DNA of 64,000 bases, from positions 6,679 through 70,678 of the forward strand of contig JAWGHR010000009.1 of NCBI GenBank assembly GCA_032560695.1, written 5' to 3'. The DNA comes from Peptoniphilus_A harei_B (lineage in GTDB: Bacteria; Bacillota; Clostridia; Tissierellales; Peptoniphilaceae). Positions 8,159 to 17,264 of this stretch are shown one piece after another. Both the position numbers and the translations under genes were made by a program. Below the pieces are notes generated by a model. That model searched no databases and had not been told where the DNA came from. It saw only the letters and a list, made by a program, of their open reading frames with translations. Within the stretch, counting starts at the first letter, position 1. The number at the start of each line of letters is the position of its first letter.

Positions 8159-8872
8159 ATGGAAAATTTTAAGGACTCAGAAAAGAAAAAGAAGTTTGTT
8201 CCATCTATTGAAACAGAACTAAGAAGAAGACAGGTATCTGTACCTGAAGTAACATATAGGGCAAGTGGTATTAACTTTATGGGTAAGAGAATAAAATCTC
8301 TAATATTCACTAATGATATACCTATAATTGTAAACAATAATGCTCAGGCAATTATGTCCGTTTATCCCTTTACACCTCAGTTAAAAATTGTATCTGCTAT
8401 AATGGAAGTTGCATCAGTGCCAGTTTTCGTTGGAATAGGTGGAGGCACAACCTCAGGACTTAGGACTGTAAACATTGGACTCCAAGCTGAGCTAATGGGA
8501 GCTACTGGAGTTGTTGTCAACGCCCCAATGACTAATGAAAATATTAGGATGATATCCGAGGCTCTTGATATTGCAGTTATCGCTACAGTTATATCAAAGT
8601 ACGACGATATTGAAGGAAAAGTTGAGGCTGGTGCAAGAGTTTTAAATATTGCAGGTGGTAAAAAAACTGCAGAACTAGTAAAATATACAAGAAAGCTACT
8701 TGGAGATGAATTTCCAATTATAGCAACAGGTGGTCATACTGATGAGCATATACTTGAGACAATAGAGGCTGGAGCTAATGCCATCACTTATACACCAGTA
8801 TCAAGCTCTGATATTTTCTCTGAAGTAATGGATGTCTACAGGGAAAATAAGAGAGAAGAAGAAAACAAGTAA
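8159..8872 (+). CDS. TIM-barrel-like conserved protein, function unknown
   Basis: A 237-residue protein whose GIGGGTTSG segment and late FPIIATGGHTDEHI segment, followed by EAGANAITYTP, resemble the glycine-rich phosphate-binding loops of (beta/alpha)8 barrels of the KDPG-aldolase or IMPDH type. I do not recognise catalytic residues that fix a reaction. The first 30 residues are charged and probably flexible. A clear AAAGGGAGG lies upstream. Only 13 bp separate it from the antiporter gene, so the two are almost certainly co-transcribed. Confidence 0.7.
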   Translation: MENFKDSEKKKKFVPSIETELRRRQVSVPEVTYRASGINFMGKRIKSLIFTNDIPIIVNNNAQAIMSVYPFTPQLKIVSAIMEVASVPVFVGIGGGTTSGLRTVNIGLQAELMGATGVVVNAPMTNENIRMISEALDIAVIATVISKYDDIEGKVEAGARVLNIAGGKKTAELVKYTRKLLGDEFPIIATGGHTDEHILETIEAGANAITYTPVSSSDIFSEVMDVYRENKREEENK

Positions 8873-8885
8873 TAAAGGAGAAAAA

Positions 8886-10394
8886 ATGGAATTTGGATTT
8901 TTATCGATAATTCCTCCAATAGTTGCCATTGCCTTGGCACTAATAACTAAGGAAGTAATAACTTCCCTTTTAATTGGGATTATAGCTGGAGGACTTATCT
9001 TTACAGGTGGAAATATAATTGCCGCATTAGAAACAGTTTTTACACTTATGGGGACCAAGCTTGGAGACAATGCTCTTATGCTAGTTTTTTTGGCAATGCT
9101 TGGATCCTTGGTCATGGTAATGAACATGGCAGGTGGATCTTTCGCCTATGGTAAGTGGGCAAGCAAGAAGATCAAGAGTAAGAAGATGGCAAAACTTGCC
9201 ACAGCCTTCTTGGGAATTATAATTTTTATTGACGACTACTTCAACTGTCTTACAGTAGGAGCAGTTATGAAGCCAATAACTGACGAGAACAAGGTATCTA
9301 GGGCAAAGCTTGCCCACATTATAGACTCTTGTGCAGCACCAGTTTGTATTTTGGCACCAGTTTCATCTTGGGCAGCATCAGTTGTTGCCGTTATTGGTGA
9401 TACAGGTGTTGCAAACCCAATGAGCGTCTTCTTGTCTACAATACCTATGAATATTTATCCCCTTATGACACTTCTTATGATTTTATACTTTTCAACAACG
9501 GACATTGAAATGGGAGTAATGGAAAAGTACGAACTAAATGACACATCAAAGATAGTTGAAAAAGAAGATGTTGGTTACGAATATTCAAAAAATGGAAGAG
9601 TAATCGATCTTGTACTTCCAATTGTAGTCTTAATTTTTGTAACAATAATGATGATGCTAAAGACTGGAGGTTTCTTCTCTGAAGGAGTGGGAGCTGGAGC
9701 AGCCTTTGGAGATGCAAATGTAAACTTGTCTCTTGTAATAGGAGCCTTCTTTGCAATTGTTGTTTCCTTCGCACTTTATATCCCAAGAAAACTTTTAAAG
9801 TTTGAGGACTTTATGAAGGGGATAGTGGAAGGTATGAAGACAATGGTTTCTGCTATTGTAATTCTTTCCCTTGCATGGACAATTGGTGGGATAACAAGTG
9901 ACGAATACCTAAATACAGGATCCTACATTGCATCACTTATTTCTAATTCAACAATGCCAATGTGGATGCTACCTGCAATAATCTTTGTAGTTGGTGCCTT
10001 CTTGTCCTTCTCAACAGGAACTGCTTGGGGAACTTTTGGAATCTTGATACCAATTATGGTTCCAATCCTAATGCACACAGACCACATGCACTTCTTGACA
10101 ATTATTCTTGCAGCGATTTTCTCTGGATCAGTATTTGGAGACCACTGCTCACCAATTTCTGATACAACAATTTTGTCATCAGCAGGAGCAGGGTGTGATC
10201 ACATAGCCCACGTTTCAAGTCAATTGCCTTATGCAATAAGCGTCGGTGCAGCTTCTTTCTTTGCCTTTTTAATATCAGGCATACTTGACAAGCCAATGTT
10301 AACTCTTCCTATAGGACTTATTATCTTGGCAGTAATTATTTTTGTAATGAGAAGAATGACAATAAATAAATATATAAAAAATGCAAATAATTAA
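8886..10394 (+). CDS. Na+/H+ antiporter NhaC family protein
   Basis: A 502-residue polytopic membrane protein with about 11-12 hydrophobic segments. The family landmarks DDYFNCLTVG, DSCAAPVC, GTAWGTFG and GSVFGDHCSPISDTT are all present. It exchanges sodium or a small organic ion for protons; NhaC-type proteins also include malate/lactate and amino-acid exchangers. I chose the ATG at 8886 because AAAGGAG lies directly upstream and the preceding in-frame codons overlap the previous gene. A terminator follows. Confidence 0.88.
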   Translation: MEFGFLSIIPPIVAIALALITKEVITSLLIGIIAGGLIFTGGNIIAALETVFTLMGTKLGDNALMLVFLAMLGSLVMVMNMAGGSFAYGKWASKKIKSKKMAKLATAFLGIIIFIDDYFNCLTVGAVMKPITDENKVSRAKLAHIIDSCAAPVCILAPVSSWAASVVAVIGDTGVANPMSVFLSTIPMNIYPLMTLLMILYFSTTDIEMGVMEKYELNDTSKIVEKEDVGYEYSKNGRVIDLVLPIVVLIFVTIMMMLKTGGFFSEGVGAGAAFGDANVNLSLVIGAFFAIVVSFALYIPRKLLKFEDFMKGIVEGMKTMVSAIVILSLAWTIGGITSDEYLNTGSYIASLISNSTMPMWMLPAIIFVVGAFLSFSTGTAWGTFGILIPIMVPILMHTDHMHFLTIILAAIFSGSVFGDHCSPISDTTILSSAGAGCDHIAHVSSQLPYAISVGAASFFAFLISGILDKPMLTLPIGLIILAVIIFVMRRMTINKYIKNANN

Positions 10395-10401
10395 AATTTT
10401 A

Positions 10402-10425
10402 GGCTGGCTTTGCCGGCCTTTTTTT
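10402..10425 (+). terminator. Rho-independent terminator
   Basis: Seven-bp stem GGCTGGC / GCCGGCC (one G-U pair) with a TTT loop and seven T, after the antiporter gene. Confidence 0.88.
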
Positions 10426-10527
10426 ATTTGTATTTATTTAACATTAAGTATAAAAATTTTTCTTTGATACTTTAAAAATCCTTTAATGTGGTATATAGTT
10501 TAGGTAAGATAAAGAAAGGGGTGTACA

Positions 10528-11040
10528 ATGAGCTTTCAAATTGAAAAGAAAAATATTTTAGATTATGACGTTGACGCAATAGTTAATGCTGCCAACAAAG
10601 AGCTTAGACCTGGCGGAGGAGTTTGTGGACAAATCTTTGCTGGAGCAGATGACAAAGAATTGGAAGAAGAATGTAAGAAACTTGCCCCAATAAAACCTGG
10701 CCAAGCTGTTGTCACTAAGGGGTATAATTTAAAGGCGAAAAATATTATCCACGCAGTGGGACCAATTTATTTTGATGGGAAACAAGGGGAAAGAGAAATC
10801 CTAAGAGATGCCTATAGGTCTGCCCTTGACTTGGCAGTGGAAAAAGATTTTAAGAGTCTAGTGTTTCCACTCTTGTCTTCAGGGATTTATGGTTATCCAC
10901 TAGAAGAAGCGGCTGAAGTTGCTGTTGATACAATAAGGGACTTTCTTGAAGCCCACGACCTTGATGTGACAATTTCTGTTTTAAATGACAATATACTTAA
11001 AGTTTTAAAAGAAAAAAATAAAGAGTGGATAGAAAAATAA
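10528..11040 (+). CDS. Macro-domain protein (ADP-ribose or O-acetyl-ADP-ribose hydrolase-like)
   Basis: A 170-residue single macro domain. DAIVNAANKEL, the GGGVCG loop and VFPLLSSGIYGYP are the expected ADP-ribose-binding segments. Bacterial relatives (YmdB type) hydrolyse O-acetyl-ADP-ribose or reverse ADP-ribosylation. The gene is monocistronic with AAAGGGGTG as ribosome-binding site and a long bidirectional terminator behind it. No sirtuin or ADP-ribosyltransferase partner is next to it, so the physiological substrate is open. Confidence 0.88.
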   Translation: MSFQIEKKNILDYDVDAIVNAANKELRPGGGVCGQIFAGADDKELEEECKKLAPIKPGQAVVTKGYNLKAKNIIHAVGPIYFDGKQGEREILRDAYRSALDLAVEKDFKSLVFPLLSSGIYGYPLEEAAEVAVDTIRDFLEAHDLDVTISVLNDNILKVLKEKNKEWIEK

Positions 11041-11051
11041 AGTTAGATAAA

Positions 11052-11090
11052 AAAGATAGCTTGTCAATTTAGACAGGCTATCTTTTTCTT
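11052..11090. terminator. Bidirectional terminator between convergent genes
   Basis: A 14-bp stem AAAGATAGCTTGTC / GACAGGCTATCTTT (one G-U pair) with an A run on its left and a T run on its right. It serves the macro-domain gene and probably the minus-strand PBP unit. Confidence 0.88.
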
Positions 11091-11148
11091 TGTAAAAATT
11101 TTTAATTTTATAACTTTGTTTATATATCAAAAATTATTTTTTTAAATC

Positions 11149-11331
11149 TCAATAGAATAATCTCTTTACTTCGTTTCTCATTCTTATCCTGCCAGCGTGG
11201 TAGGCAACCTTGCCAGCCCTCTTTGGATTTATAATAGCAAGGAACTTGCTAAGTCTTATTCTCCTTCTTCTTTTTGGCTTAATGAGTTTTATAAAGGCTA
11301 TAAATTTTATTAAACTTGATAATTTTTTCAT
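11149..11331 (-). CDS. Small highly basic protein downstream of the PBP gene
   Basis: A 60-residue protein with about one-third Lys/Arg, including a KPKRRRRIR block. The start has a textbook AGGAGGAAGT ribosome-binding site 17 bp after the PBP stop, so it is real and co-transcribed with the PBP. There is no Cys and no clear membrane segment. It could bind nucleic acid or anionic envelope polymers, but neither is shown; I recognise no family. Confidence 0.6.
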   Translation of the reverse strand: MKKLSSLIKFIAFIKLIKPKRRRRIRLSKFLAIINPKRAGKVAYHAGRIRMRNEVKRLFY

Positions 11332-11348
11332 ACTTCCTCCTAATGTTT

Positions 11349-14231
11349 TTACTTTTTCTTTTTGCTAGAAGATTTTACTTTATCTAAAGATTTTTTAGAA
11401 CTTTTATCTTTTTTCTTTGAAGAAGACTCGTCATTGTTAGAGTCATCTTCATCTCCATTTTCATTATACCACTCTCTTGTGTGGATATTGCAATAGGACT
11501 TAGGGATAGTCATGTAGTCCTCAGGGTAAATCCCGTAGTGGTCTTTGGCATCGTAGCCTTCCTTTCTCTCAAAGAGAACTGTGTATAGGACAGATTCGCT
11601 TGGACAGAATTGGTTGGCAAGTTTGCCTGAGTCCTTACATATCAAATATTTTTTAAACAAGTCGTCCTGGTCCTTTGGATCGCTTCCAGAAATAAATTTT
11701 TCTGAGTAAGAGGCACCGGCATAATCGCTCATCTTTGTTGCAAGCTTTCCACTCTTTGATGAAATCTTTCTTGTGACAATGTAGAAAGGATCCTCATCAA
11801 ACTTTTCCTTTTCTCCAATATCCTTTGCCATCCTGTTAAAAATGCTTATGGCGTCTTGACTCTTGGCTGCAAGGGAAATCTTTGGAGAGTCTGCTCCCAA
11901 CCAGAAGGAAACTGTGTGAGAACTTGTAAAGGCATTTACAAAATAATCTGAATTAGTTTTATTTTGTCCCAGATAGGCTCCAGTTTCTGAGGAGTTAATC
12001 TTTGCCCCCCTAGAATTGCCTGATTTTCCATTGCCAATAAAGGCATCTCTTAAGAGGTAGGATGATTTTTCATCGAAGAGCCTCTTATTTTTATTGGAGT
12101 TATCAATAATTATGTTGCCACTAGGGTCTTCAATTTTTAAAATTCCAGTTTCTTCCTTGTAGACTCCTTGATTGGCAATAGTTTGGTACATCTTTGATAA
12201 ATCAGATAATCGTAGACCAACCTGCATATTGCCAAGGGCAAGTGACTCTAGGTTCTCGTCGTTTTTATTTTTGTTGTCCTTATGTGAGATGAAGTAGTCT
12301 TTGTTTTCTTCATCAATAACATTAAATTTCTTTAGGACATCCATGGCCTTATCCTTGCCAAGCTCTTGCAAGATAGTGGCAGGGATAACATTGGAAGATG
12401 CTTCTAAGGACTTGCGAAGAGTCATAAGGCCCTTGAAAGACTTATAATAATTTGCTGGCCAAAAGCTTCCGTCAACAGTTATTGGAACGTCATCGTAAAC
12501 AGTGCCCAGACTCTTACCAGACTCGAGGGCTGGGAGATAAACTGTGAAAGGTGTGAGGGCAGAGCCAGGTTGCCTATAGGAATCTGTTGCACGATTTAAA
12601 ATTTTTGCGTTCTTTGTCCTCACATCAAGGCCACCAATGATTCCTTCCACAAAACCAGTTTCGTTGTTAACTGCAATCATGGCAGATTGTGGTTGGACCA
12701 CAGGGTCCTTGTTGTAATCGAAATACTTGTTAGAAATAATTAAATTTTCATTTTCAATTTTATAAAAATCAGGGAAGCCCTTTAAGTAGTCACCGTCAAT
12801 AATTAAATAATTATCTTTTAATTCTCCAGCACCTTCTTCAAGTCTAAGACCACCAAGTTCATAAGTTCTAAGAATTTTATCATCGCCAAGTTCATAGGCA
12901 TCTATGATGTCAATTTTTTGTCCAGCATCTTTGAAGTAGAGGCTCTTTATCTTTAAGTCACCGTGAGATGAAATGCTGTAAAGAGACTTTGGAATAATAA
13001 GGTTTAATTTGTCGTCTAGGATATTTTCTCTTGCAAAGTAGAGTACTTCTTCGCCAAAGATAATATTTTTCCATTCATCGAAGTTTAAGTTTAGCATCCT
13101 TGCTCCACCAGCTGATGAATAATTTAAGAGGAGCTTTTGGAAGTTTTCGTACTTGTCTTCTAAGTCCTTTTGGATGTCCTCGTCAATTGTTGAATAAACC
13201 TTGTAGCCACCTGTAAAGAGTTTGTGTTCTCCCTCCTCTTGACTAATCTTGTAGAAGTCAGATAGGTATCTTGAAGCTTCTTTTTTTATGTAGTCTGTTG
13301 AGTAGGTAGACATAGTGTGGTTTTTAAAATTTTTTGGGTTTAAGTCAGACACAATGTCAAAATTCTTTGCCTTTTCATATTCAGTGTCGTCAATATAACC
13401 AAGCTCATGCATCCTCATTAGGACAGTCTTTTGCCTCTTAAAGGCATCGTCATTTAGAACCATGTAGAGGTCCTTGCCGTCAATCTCACGAGTCCCAATT
13501 ACCCTGAAGTCTTCTTCCAAGTATTCTGGTGGGACAGACTTAAAGGGCGAATAATTTGTTGGTGACTTTGGAATTGATGCAAGAAGAGCAGCTTCTGCAA
13601 TGTTTAAGTCCACAGCAGACTTTGAAAAATAAGTTTGGGCTGCAGCTTCAATCCCATAGGCACCTTGGCCAAGATTAATTCTATTTAAGTAGGCTTCAAG
13701 GATTTCATCCTTAGATAAGGCATCTTCAACGCGAAGTGATAAGTAGGCCTCTTGAATTTTTCTGCCAAGAGTTTTTTGGTTTGTGAGGTAGACTGAGCGA
13801 ACTAGCTGCTGAGTAATTGTTGATCCACCACGCAATAGAGATCTTGATTTTATATTTGCAGCAATAGAAGACGCAATCCCAATGGGGTCAAGACCCTTGT
13901 GCTTGTAGAACCTGTGGTCCTCAATGGCAATAAAGGAATTTTTTATGTCCTCAGGTATGTCTTTTATGTCAATAAGACTTCTGTACTCAAGAGATTCAAT
14001 TTTTTCAATTAAATTTCCATCCTTGGAATAAATATAGGAGCTCTGGTTAAAAGATGAGCTCAAATTATTTAAGTCAGTGGCAGGAGTTTTTGAAATTATT
14101 GAAACTATGAGGACAGAAAAAAATGAAATAAATAAAACAAAAATTAAAAGCAAGACCAAGAGGCCGATTTTTATTTTTTGATTTTTATTTAAATTTTTAA
14201 AATTATTTTTTAATTCTCTTAAGTTTTTCAT
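11349..14231 (-). CDS. Class A penicillin-binding protein with altered transpeptidase motifs
   Basis: A 960-residue bifunctional-type PBP. A membrane anchor (about 22-47) precedes an intact GT51 glycosyltransferase domain: EDHRFYKHKGLD at 104-115, GGSTITQQL at 135-143 and RKIQEAYL at 157-164. The transpeptidase domain keeps Ser557 in RQPGSALTP, but the expected SxxK is S-A-L-T, with Thr560 for Lys. SxN is present (SSN, 612-614), while KTG reads ETG (749-751). The C-terminus is a Ser/Lys-rich tail. Glycan polymerisation is likely; cross-linking is doubtful. I start at the ATG at 14231, directly behind AAAGGAGAAAGT, not at the TTG six codons earlier. Confidence 0.92.
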   Translation of the reverse strand: MKNLRELKNNFKNLNKNQKIKIGLLVLLLIFVLFISFFSVLIVSIISKTPATDLNNLSSSFNQSSYIYSKDGNLIEKIESLEYRSLIDIKDIPEDIKNSFIAIEDHRFYKHKGLDPIGIASSIAANIKSRSLLRGGSTITQQLVRSVYLTNQKTLGRKIQEAYLSLRVEDALSKDEILEAYLNRINLGQGAYGIEAAAQTYFSKSAVDLNIAEAALLASIPKSPTNYSPFKSVPPEYLEEDFRVIGTREIDGKDLYMVLNDDAFKRQKTVLMRMHELGYIDDTEYEKAKNFDIVSDLNPKNFKNHTMSTYSTDYIKKEASRYLSDFYKISQEEGEHKLFTGGYKVYSTIDEDIQKDLEDKYENFQKLLLNYSSAGGARMLNLNFDEWKNIIFGEEVLYFARENILDDKLNLIIPKSLYSISSHGDLKIKSLYFKDAGQKIDIIDAYELGDDKILRTYELGGLRLEEGAGELKDNYLIIDGDYLKGFPDFYKIENENLIISNKYFDYNKDPVVQPQSAMIAVNNETGFVEGIIGGLDVRTKNAKILNRATDSYRQPGSALTPFTVYLPALESGKSLGTVYDDVPITVDGSFWPANYYKSFKGLMTLRKSLEASSNVIPATILQELGKDKAMDVLKKFNVIDEENKDYFISHKDNKNKNDENLESLALGNMQVGLRLSDLSKMYQTIANQGVYKEETGILKIEDPSGNIIIDNSNKNKRLFDEKSSYLLRDAFIGNGKSGNSRGAKINSSETGAYLGQNKTNSDYFVNAFTSSHTVSFWLGADSPKISLAAKSQDAISIFNRMAKDIGEKEKFDEDPFYIVTRKISSKSGKLATKMSDYAGASYSEKFISGSDPKDQDDLFKKYLICKDSGKLANQFCPSESVLYTVLFERKEGYDAKDHYGIYPEDYMTIPKSYCNIHTREWYNENGDEDDSNNDESSSKKKDKSSKKSLDKVKSSSKKKK

Positions 14232-14286
14232 ACTTTCTCCTTTGTACAATTATAACATTTTAACAAGCTAAATACTATTAGACGGT

Positions 14287-14315
14287 TTTTGAAACTTGCC
14301 AGTATGTAGTATAAT
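14287..14315 (+). promoter_or_regulatory. Promoter that places the hflX mRNA start at its ATG
   Basis: TTTTGA and a perfect TATAAT with 17-bp spacing. The A of the hflX start codon lies 7 bp after the -10 box, at the expected transcription start. Confidence 0.6.
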
Positions 14316-14321
14316 GTAGCT

Positions 14322-15611
14322 ATGGATAATGTTTATTTAGAGAATTTAAATTCAAATAAAAAATTAGAGAGAGTTATAACTGTTGGAACAAATCTTGGGG
14401 CCTACCCCCACAGCCTTGAAACTTCTATGCAGGAGCTTAGTGAGCTTGTCTATGCAGACGGGGCTGAAGTTGTGGGAGAGGTTACACAAAATATTTATAA
14501 GTTCAATCCAAAATATTTAATTGGGTCTGGTAAGGTTGACGAGATTAAAGAAATGGTTGAGCTCCTAGAAGTTGATGCAGTTGTCTTTAATGATGAGCTT
14601 TCTGGTATCCAGGTGAGAAACTTGGAGAAGAGAATTAAGAAGAAGGTAATCGATAGGACAAACTTGATTTTAGACATATTTGGTCTGCGTGCCACAACTT
14701 ATGAGGCCAAGCTCCAAGTTGAATTGGCAAGACTTGAGTACCAACTTCCAAGACTTCTTGGTATTGATGGTTGGTCAAGAACTGGTGGTGGAATTGGTAC
14801 CAGGGGACCAGGTGAGCAAATAATTGAAACTGATAGGAGAAGACTCAAGAGAGAAATCGACAAGATTAAGGAGAAGCTTGAGAAGGCAAAGAGGACTAGG
14901 GACACCACAAGGGAGAGAAGGATTGACTCCAACATTCCTATTGTGTCGCTGGTGGGTTATACAAATGCAGGCAAGTCTACAATCTTAAATAGATTAAAGG
15001 ACGAGGAATCGGGAGAGGTTTCTGTAAAGAATATGCTTTTTGAAACTCTTGACCCATCGTCAAGAAAGGCTAGGCTTCTTTCTGGTCGTGAGTTTATAAT
15101 TTCTGACACAGTTGGATTTGTTTCCAAACTTCCAACAAAAATCGTGGAGGCCTTTAAGTCTACACTTGAAGAAATTAAGTATTCGGACCTAATCCTCCAC
15201 GTAATTGACGCATCAAGTGAAGATTTGGAAATCCAATACAACACAACTATGGCAATCTTAAAGGACATTGAGGTCTTGGACAAAAATATAATCACAGTCT
15301 TTAACAAGGTGGACAGGGTTGATCTCTATGACATCAACTTGCCCCTAAGGGTTATGCCAGACAAGAAGGTTTATATTTCTGCCCTTAAAGATGAAAACAT
15401 GGACTCCCTCTTAAAAATCATTGAGAACAATCTCGATGAAAAGTATTTTGATGTAAAATTAAAATTTGCCTACAACGATACAGACCTTCTCTACAAGCTA
15501 GTGGAAAAATTTGATGCCAAGCCTATCTATGAAGAGGATGGAATTTATTTAGATCTCAAGCTTGAAGAAAGGGAATACGAAAAAGTAAAGGATTATGTTG
15601 TAAATGTATAA
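14322..15611 (+). CDS. hflX: GTPase HflX
   Basis: A 429-residue HflX: an N-terminal HflX domain, then the glycine-rich GTRGPGEQ at 160-166, a helical linker and an Obg-like GTPase domain with G1 GYTNAGKST at 212-220, DTVGFVSKLP (G3) and NKVD (G4). HflX binds 70S ribosomes and splits stalled or heat-damaged ones. No ribosome-binding site precedes the ATG; a TATAAT box ends six bases before it, so the mRNA is probably leaderless. No later in-frame start would preserve the N-terminal domain. It overlaps yigZ by 8 bp. Confidence 0.94.
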   Translation: MDNVYLENLNSNKKLERVITVGTNLGAYPHSLETSMQELSELVYADGAEVVGEVTQNIYKFNPKYLIGSGKVDEIKEMVELLEVDAVVFNDELSGIQVRNLEKRIKKKVIDRTNLILDIFGLRATTYEAKLQVELARLEYQLPRLLGIDGWSRTGGGIGTRGPGEQIIETDRRRLKREIDKIKEKLEKAKRTRDTTRERRIDSNIPIVSLVGYTNAGKSTILNRLKDEESGEVSVKNMLFETLDPSSRKARLLSGREFIISDTVGFVSKLPTKIVEAFKSTLEEIKYSDLILHVIDASSEDLEIQYNTTMAILKDIEVLDKNIITVFNKVDRVDLYDINLPLRVMPDKKVYISALKDENMDSLLKIIENNLDEKYFDVKLKFAYNDTDLLYKLVEKFDAKPIYEEDGIYLDLKLEEREYEKVKDYVVNV

Positions 15612-16236
15612 GACAATTTTAAAAGATGCAAAGGCTGAAATTGAAATAAAAAAATCAATTTTTATTGGTCATGCCTTTTTTGTAAAAAGTGAAGAAGAGG
15701 CTCTTGAAATCTTAGACAAGGTCAAAGAAGAACACAGGTCTGCAACCCACAACTGCCACGCCTATATAATTGGCGAAGATGGACTGACACAGAGATATTC
15801 TGACGATGGAGAGCCCTCTGGCACAGCAGGTATTCCCATGCTGGAAGTCTTAAAAAAAGAAGACATGAGAAATGTCCTTGTCATTGTCACTCGTTACTTT
15901 GGCGGGACCAAGCTGGGAGCAGGTGGCCTTGTTCGTGCCTATACAGAGGGAGTGGTAAAGGCCCTTGATGAGGCCAAGAGGTGTGAGAGAAAAAATTTCA
16001 CAAGGACGAAAATTATTTATGACTACACCTTTCACGGTGCCATCGTAAACCTTCTTGCCAATGAAAATTATAAAATCATAGAAGAAAATTATACCGACAA
16101 GGTTGAAGTGACAATTGACATTGGAGATGACAAGTCCATACTTGATAAGATTAGGGACATGACATCTGCAAATTTTGAGACCGAAGACCTGGAAGAGATT
16201 GAACTTCCAACTATTGATGGAAAAATTATTTATTAA
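15604..16236 (+). CDS. yigZ: YigZ/IMPACT family protein
   Basis: A 210-residue YigZ-type protein (YvyE in Bacillus). The N-terminal UPF0029 domain contains SRDDGEPSG-like YSDDGEPSGTAG and the VTRYFGGTKLGAGGL motif; a ferredoxin-fold C-terminal domain follows. The IMPACT family touches translation control through GCN1/GCN2 in eukaryotes; the bacterial role is not settled. It starts within the last codons of hflX with no strong ribosome-binding site of its own, so translational coupling is likely. Confidence 0.92.
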   Translation: MYKTILKDAKAEIEIKKSIFIGHAFFVKSEEEALEILDKVKEEHRSATHNCHAYIIGEDGLTQRYSDDGEPSGTAGIPMLEVLKKEDMRNVLVIVTRYFGGTKLGAGGLVRAYTEGVVKALDEAKRCERKNFTRTKIIYDYTFHGAIVNLLANENYKIIEENYTDKVEVTIDIGDDKSILDKIRDMTSANFETEDLEEIELPTIDGKIIY

Positions 16237-16250
16237 AATTAGGAGACATT

Positions 16251-16967
16251 ATGGATTATAAAAAATTAACAGAAGACTTAGTTAAGTGGGTAGAAGATTA
16301 TGCAAAAGAAGTTGGAGCCAAGGGATTTATCTTTGGCCTATCAGGTGGAATTGACTCAGCAGTAGTTGCGGCTCTTGCAAAAAGAGTTTTCCCAGAAAAT
16401 TCTCTTGGACTAATTATGCCTTGTGACAGCATTGATAAAGATAGAGAAGATGCCCTAAAAGTTGCAGAAGCTCTTGATCTTGAAACAAAGACAATTGATC
16501 TTACAAAAACTTTTGAAGAACTCATGAAGGCATCTTTTACATCAGAAAATAGACTTGCAAGATCAAATATCAAACCAAGACTAAGAATGACAACTCTATA
16601 TTATTATGCACAAGACCTTGGCTACTTAGTCCTTGGTCCATCAAATGCCAGCGAGTGGTATCTTGGCTACTCAACAAAATACGGTGACTCTGGTGCAGAT
16701 CTTATGCCAATAGTAAATATTTTAAAGACAGATATTTTTGAAGTTGCAAAAGAACTTGGACTTCCTGATTTTATAATAAATAAAAAACCATCAGCAGGTC
16801 TTTGGATGGGACAAACTGATGAAGATGAAATGGGCTTCACTTATGACGTTCTCGATTCCTATATAAGGGGAGAAAAAACTCCAGAGCCTGAGATAAAAGA
16901 AAAAATTGACAGGATGCACAAAAATTCAGCTCACAAAAGAACCATGGCTCCAAGTTTTAAATTCTAA
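16251..16967 (+). CDS. nadE: Ammonia-dependent NAD+ synthetase
   Basis: A 238-residue N-type ATP pyrophosphatase that amidates nicotinate adenine dinucleotide to NAD+ in the last step of NAD synthesis. The PP-loop SGGIDSAV is at 31-38 and the conserved GPSNASEWYLGY segment follows. It has no glutaminase domain, so it should use ammonia directly. It follows yigZ by 14 bp with a TAGGAGA ribosome-binding site. nadD lies separately at 60016. Confidence 0.94.
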   Translation: MDYKKLTEDLVKWVEDYAKEVGAKGFIFGLSGGIDSAVVAALAKRVFPENSLGLIMPCDSIDKDREDALKVAEALDLETKTIDLTKTFEELMKASFTSENRLARSNIKPRLRMTTLYYYAQDLGYLVLGPSNASEWYLGYSTKYGDSGADLMPIVNILKTDIFEVAKELGLPDFIINKKPSAGLWMGQTDEDEMGFTYDVLDSYIRGEKTPEPEIKEKIDRMHKNSAHKRTMAPSFKF

Positions 16968-16979
16968 GAGGAGATAAAA

Positions 16980-17162
16980 ATGGGAAATCATCAACTTAGA
17001 AATTTATTTATCTTACTAGTTATTATGGGAGCCTTTGATGTCTACAGGTATTTTACAACTGGCATAGTAGTTTCAGATTTAATTTATAAGTATATTTTTG
17101 TAATCGGCGTCTTCTTGATAACTTGCTTTATAGTTTATGTAATATCAAGAAGAAATGAATGA
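16980..17162 (+). CDS. Small two-helix membrane protein
   Basis: A 60-residue protein with two hydrophobic segments (about 8-27 and 36-55) and a basic SRRNE C-terminus. AAGAGGAGAT precedes its start, 12 bp after nadE, so it belongs to the same operon. I know no family for it. Confidence 0.65.
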   Translation: MGNHQLRNLFILLVIMGAFDVYRYFTTGIVVSDLIYKYIFVIGVFLITCFIVYVISRRNE

Positions 17163-17264
17163 AATAAATTTAAAATTTACAAAAACATCACAATATTTTT
17201 ACAGGTAATAAATAAATTATTTATAAAATTTGTTTGAAAACAGATGTAGTTTTAGGAGGATAAA

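Noticed and set aside
10528..11040. Macro-domain gene as the antitoxin of a DarTG-like system
   Set aside because: No DarT-like ADP-ribosyltransferase is adjacent; the neighbours are an antiporter and a PBP on separate transcripts.
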